Origin: Bradyrhizobium sp. STM 3843
GTDB taxonomy: Bacteria > Pseudomonadota > Alphaproteobacteria > Rhizobiales > Xanthobacteraceae
DNA: 33,517 bases
Direction: 5' to 3'
NCBI RefSeq assembly: GCF_000239815.1
Contig: NZ_CAFK01000171.1
Span: 1 to 33,517 of the forward strand
Positions within the stretch are counted from its first letter, which is position 1. Each line of letters starts with the position of its first letter. The notes under the pieces are model-generated. The model did no database searches, was not told the DNA's origin, and was given only the letters and a program-made list of their open reading frames with translations. Both the position numbers and the translations under genes were made by a program. This document shows positions 32,835 to 33,517 of this stretch, one piece after another.

Positions 32835-33517
32835 ATGACAAATGATGCTGGGGAGGCAGGCTGGCGTGTCGGTGTGCTGTTCTCGCAGACTGGTGTGACC
32901 TCGGGCATCGAGCGGACGCAGCTCAATGCCACCCTGTTGGCGATCTCGGAGATCAATGCCGCGGGCGGTATCCTCGGTCGGCCCGTTGAGCCGGTGATCT
33001 ACGATCCTGCATCGGACCCGAAGAAGTTCCGCGCCTTCGCCGAGCGGCTGTTCCAGGTCGATCGCATCCGCCTGCTGTTCGGCTGCTACATGTCGAGCAC
33101 GCGCAAAGCCGTGCTGCCGTCGGTCGAGGGCCACCGCGGCCTGCTGTTCTATCCGACGCTCTATGAAGGCTTCGAATATTCGCGCAACTGCATCTACACC
33201 GGCGCAGCCCCCAACCAGAATTCGCTGCAACTGGCCCGCTTCCTGCTGTCCACTTATGGCAACCGCTTCCTGTTCGTCGGCTCGAACTACGTCTACCCCT
33301 ATGAATCCAACCGGCTGATGGCCGATTTCGTCGTGCAGGGCAAAGGCAAGGTGCTGGACGAGATCTACGTGCCGCTACACGCTCAGGCCAAGGACTTCGA
33401 CAAGGTCATCGCCCGGATCAAGAAGACGTCGCCGGACGTGATCTTCTCGACCGTGGTCGGCAGCGGCACGGCCGATTTCTACCGTGCCTACCGCGCGGCC
33501 GGCTTCGATCCGATACG
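32835..33517 (+). CDS. amiC: AmiC-like amide-binding sensor protein (3' end outside window)
   Basis: The first 227 codons of a periplasmic-binding-fold protein, cut by the window end. It lacks a signal peptide and starts directly with WRVGVLFSQTGVTSGIERTQ, as in the cytoplasmic amide sensor AmiC. Hallmarks are FGCYMSSTRKAVLPSVE, LYEGFEYSRN, GAAPNQNS and YPYESNRLMADF, all close to AmiC patterns and related but less so to the urea-binding UrtA. AmiC holds the antiterminator AmiR and releases it when amides bind, controlling aliphatic amidase. The ATG at 32835 has AAGGG only 15 bases upstream, a weak site. An amiR gene and amidase or transporter genes would be expected just beyond the window; I cannot see them. 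Confidence 0.82.
   Translation, partial: MTNDAGEAGWRVGVLFSQTGVTSGIERTQLNATLLAISEINAAGGILGRPVEPVIYDPASDPKKFRAFAERLFQVDRIRLLFGCYMSSTRKAVLPSVEGHRGLLFYPTLYEGFEYSRNCIYTGAAPNQNSLQLARFLLSTYGNRFLFVGSNYVYPYESNRLMADFVVQGKGKVLDEIYVPLHAQAKDFDKVIARIKKTSPDVIFSTVVGSGTADFYRAYRAAGFDPI

Noticed and set aside
32835..33517. Urea transporter binding protein UrtA
   Set aside because: No signal peptide, and the CYMSSTRKAV, GFEYS and APNQNS pattern fits AmiC better; the missing C-terminus leaves some doubt.

Overview
The window is high-GC DNA with the gene content, operon style and intergenic palindromes I associate with Bradyrhizobium or a close Nitrobacteraceae relative (Alphaproteobacteria). This placement rests on recognised protein families, EcfG-like promoter motifs and repeat sequences I recall from that group. 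No 16S or database comparison was possible.

Layout. 1-3.5 kb: end of a TonB-dependent siderophore receptor gene, a PepSY-type membrane protein and a small coupled membrane protein, forming an iron-uptake operon. 3.6-6.8 kb: a secreted CAP-domain protein, a Crp/Fnr-type regulator, a small unknown gene, and three small low-complexity or hydrophilic proteins on the minus strand. Two of these minus-strand units have sequences resembling EcfG general-stress promoters (GGAAC-N16-CGTT type). 6.9-12.6 kb: two penicillin-binding/class C beta-lactamase-like serine hydrolases flank a DUF2905-type membrane protein, a compound palindromic repeat and a GH79-like glycoside hydrolase with a Tat-like signal. 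12.6-15.4 kb: a long non-coding stretch with nested palindromes, then a clear leucine-rich leader peptide with an attenuator hairpin, then leuA. 15.6-18.6 kb: a complete TRAP transporter (DctP, DctQ, DctM types) with hairpins between the binding-protein gene and the permease genes. 18.7-20.1 kb: a Spy/CpxP-like periplasmic protein, tRNA-Lys(CUU) and a decayed LysR gene.

20.3-31.6 kb is the most distinctive part. A MarR regulator is divergent from an 8-9 gene operon: a metal-dependent amidohydrolase, a three-subunit molybdenum hydroxylase whose [2Fe-2S] subunit is fused to a CoxG-like SRPBCC domain, a full Liv-type ABC importer (binding protein, two permeases, two ATPases), and a small stand-alone Rieske protein. 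The intergenic region holds an 18-bp perfect palindrome plus a third half-site, a good candidate MarR operator. The set reads as one import-and-hydroxylate-and-hydrolyse catabolic unit, probably for a nitrogen-containing ring or amide, but the substrate cannot be read from sequence. A convergent kynurenine-formamidase-like alpha/beta hydrolase follows. The window ends inside a gene for a signal-less AmiC-like amide sensor, so amide and nitrogen chemistry recurs across the last 13 kb.
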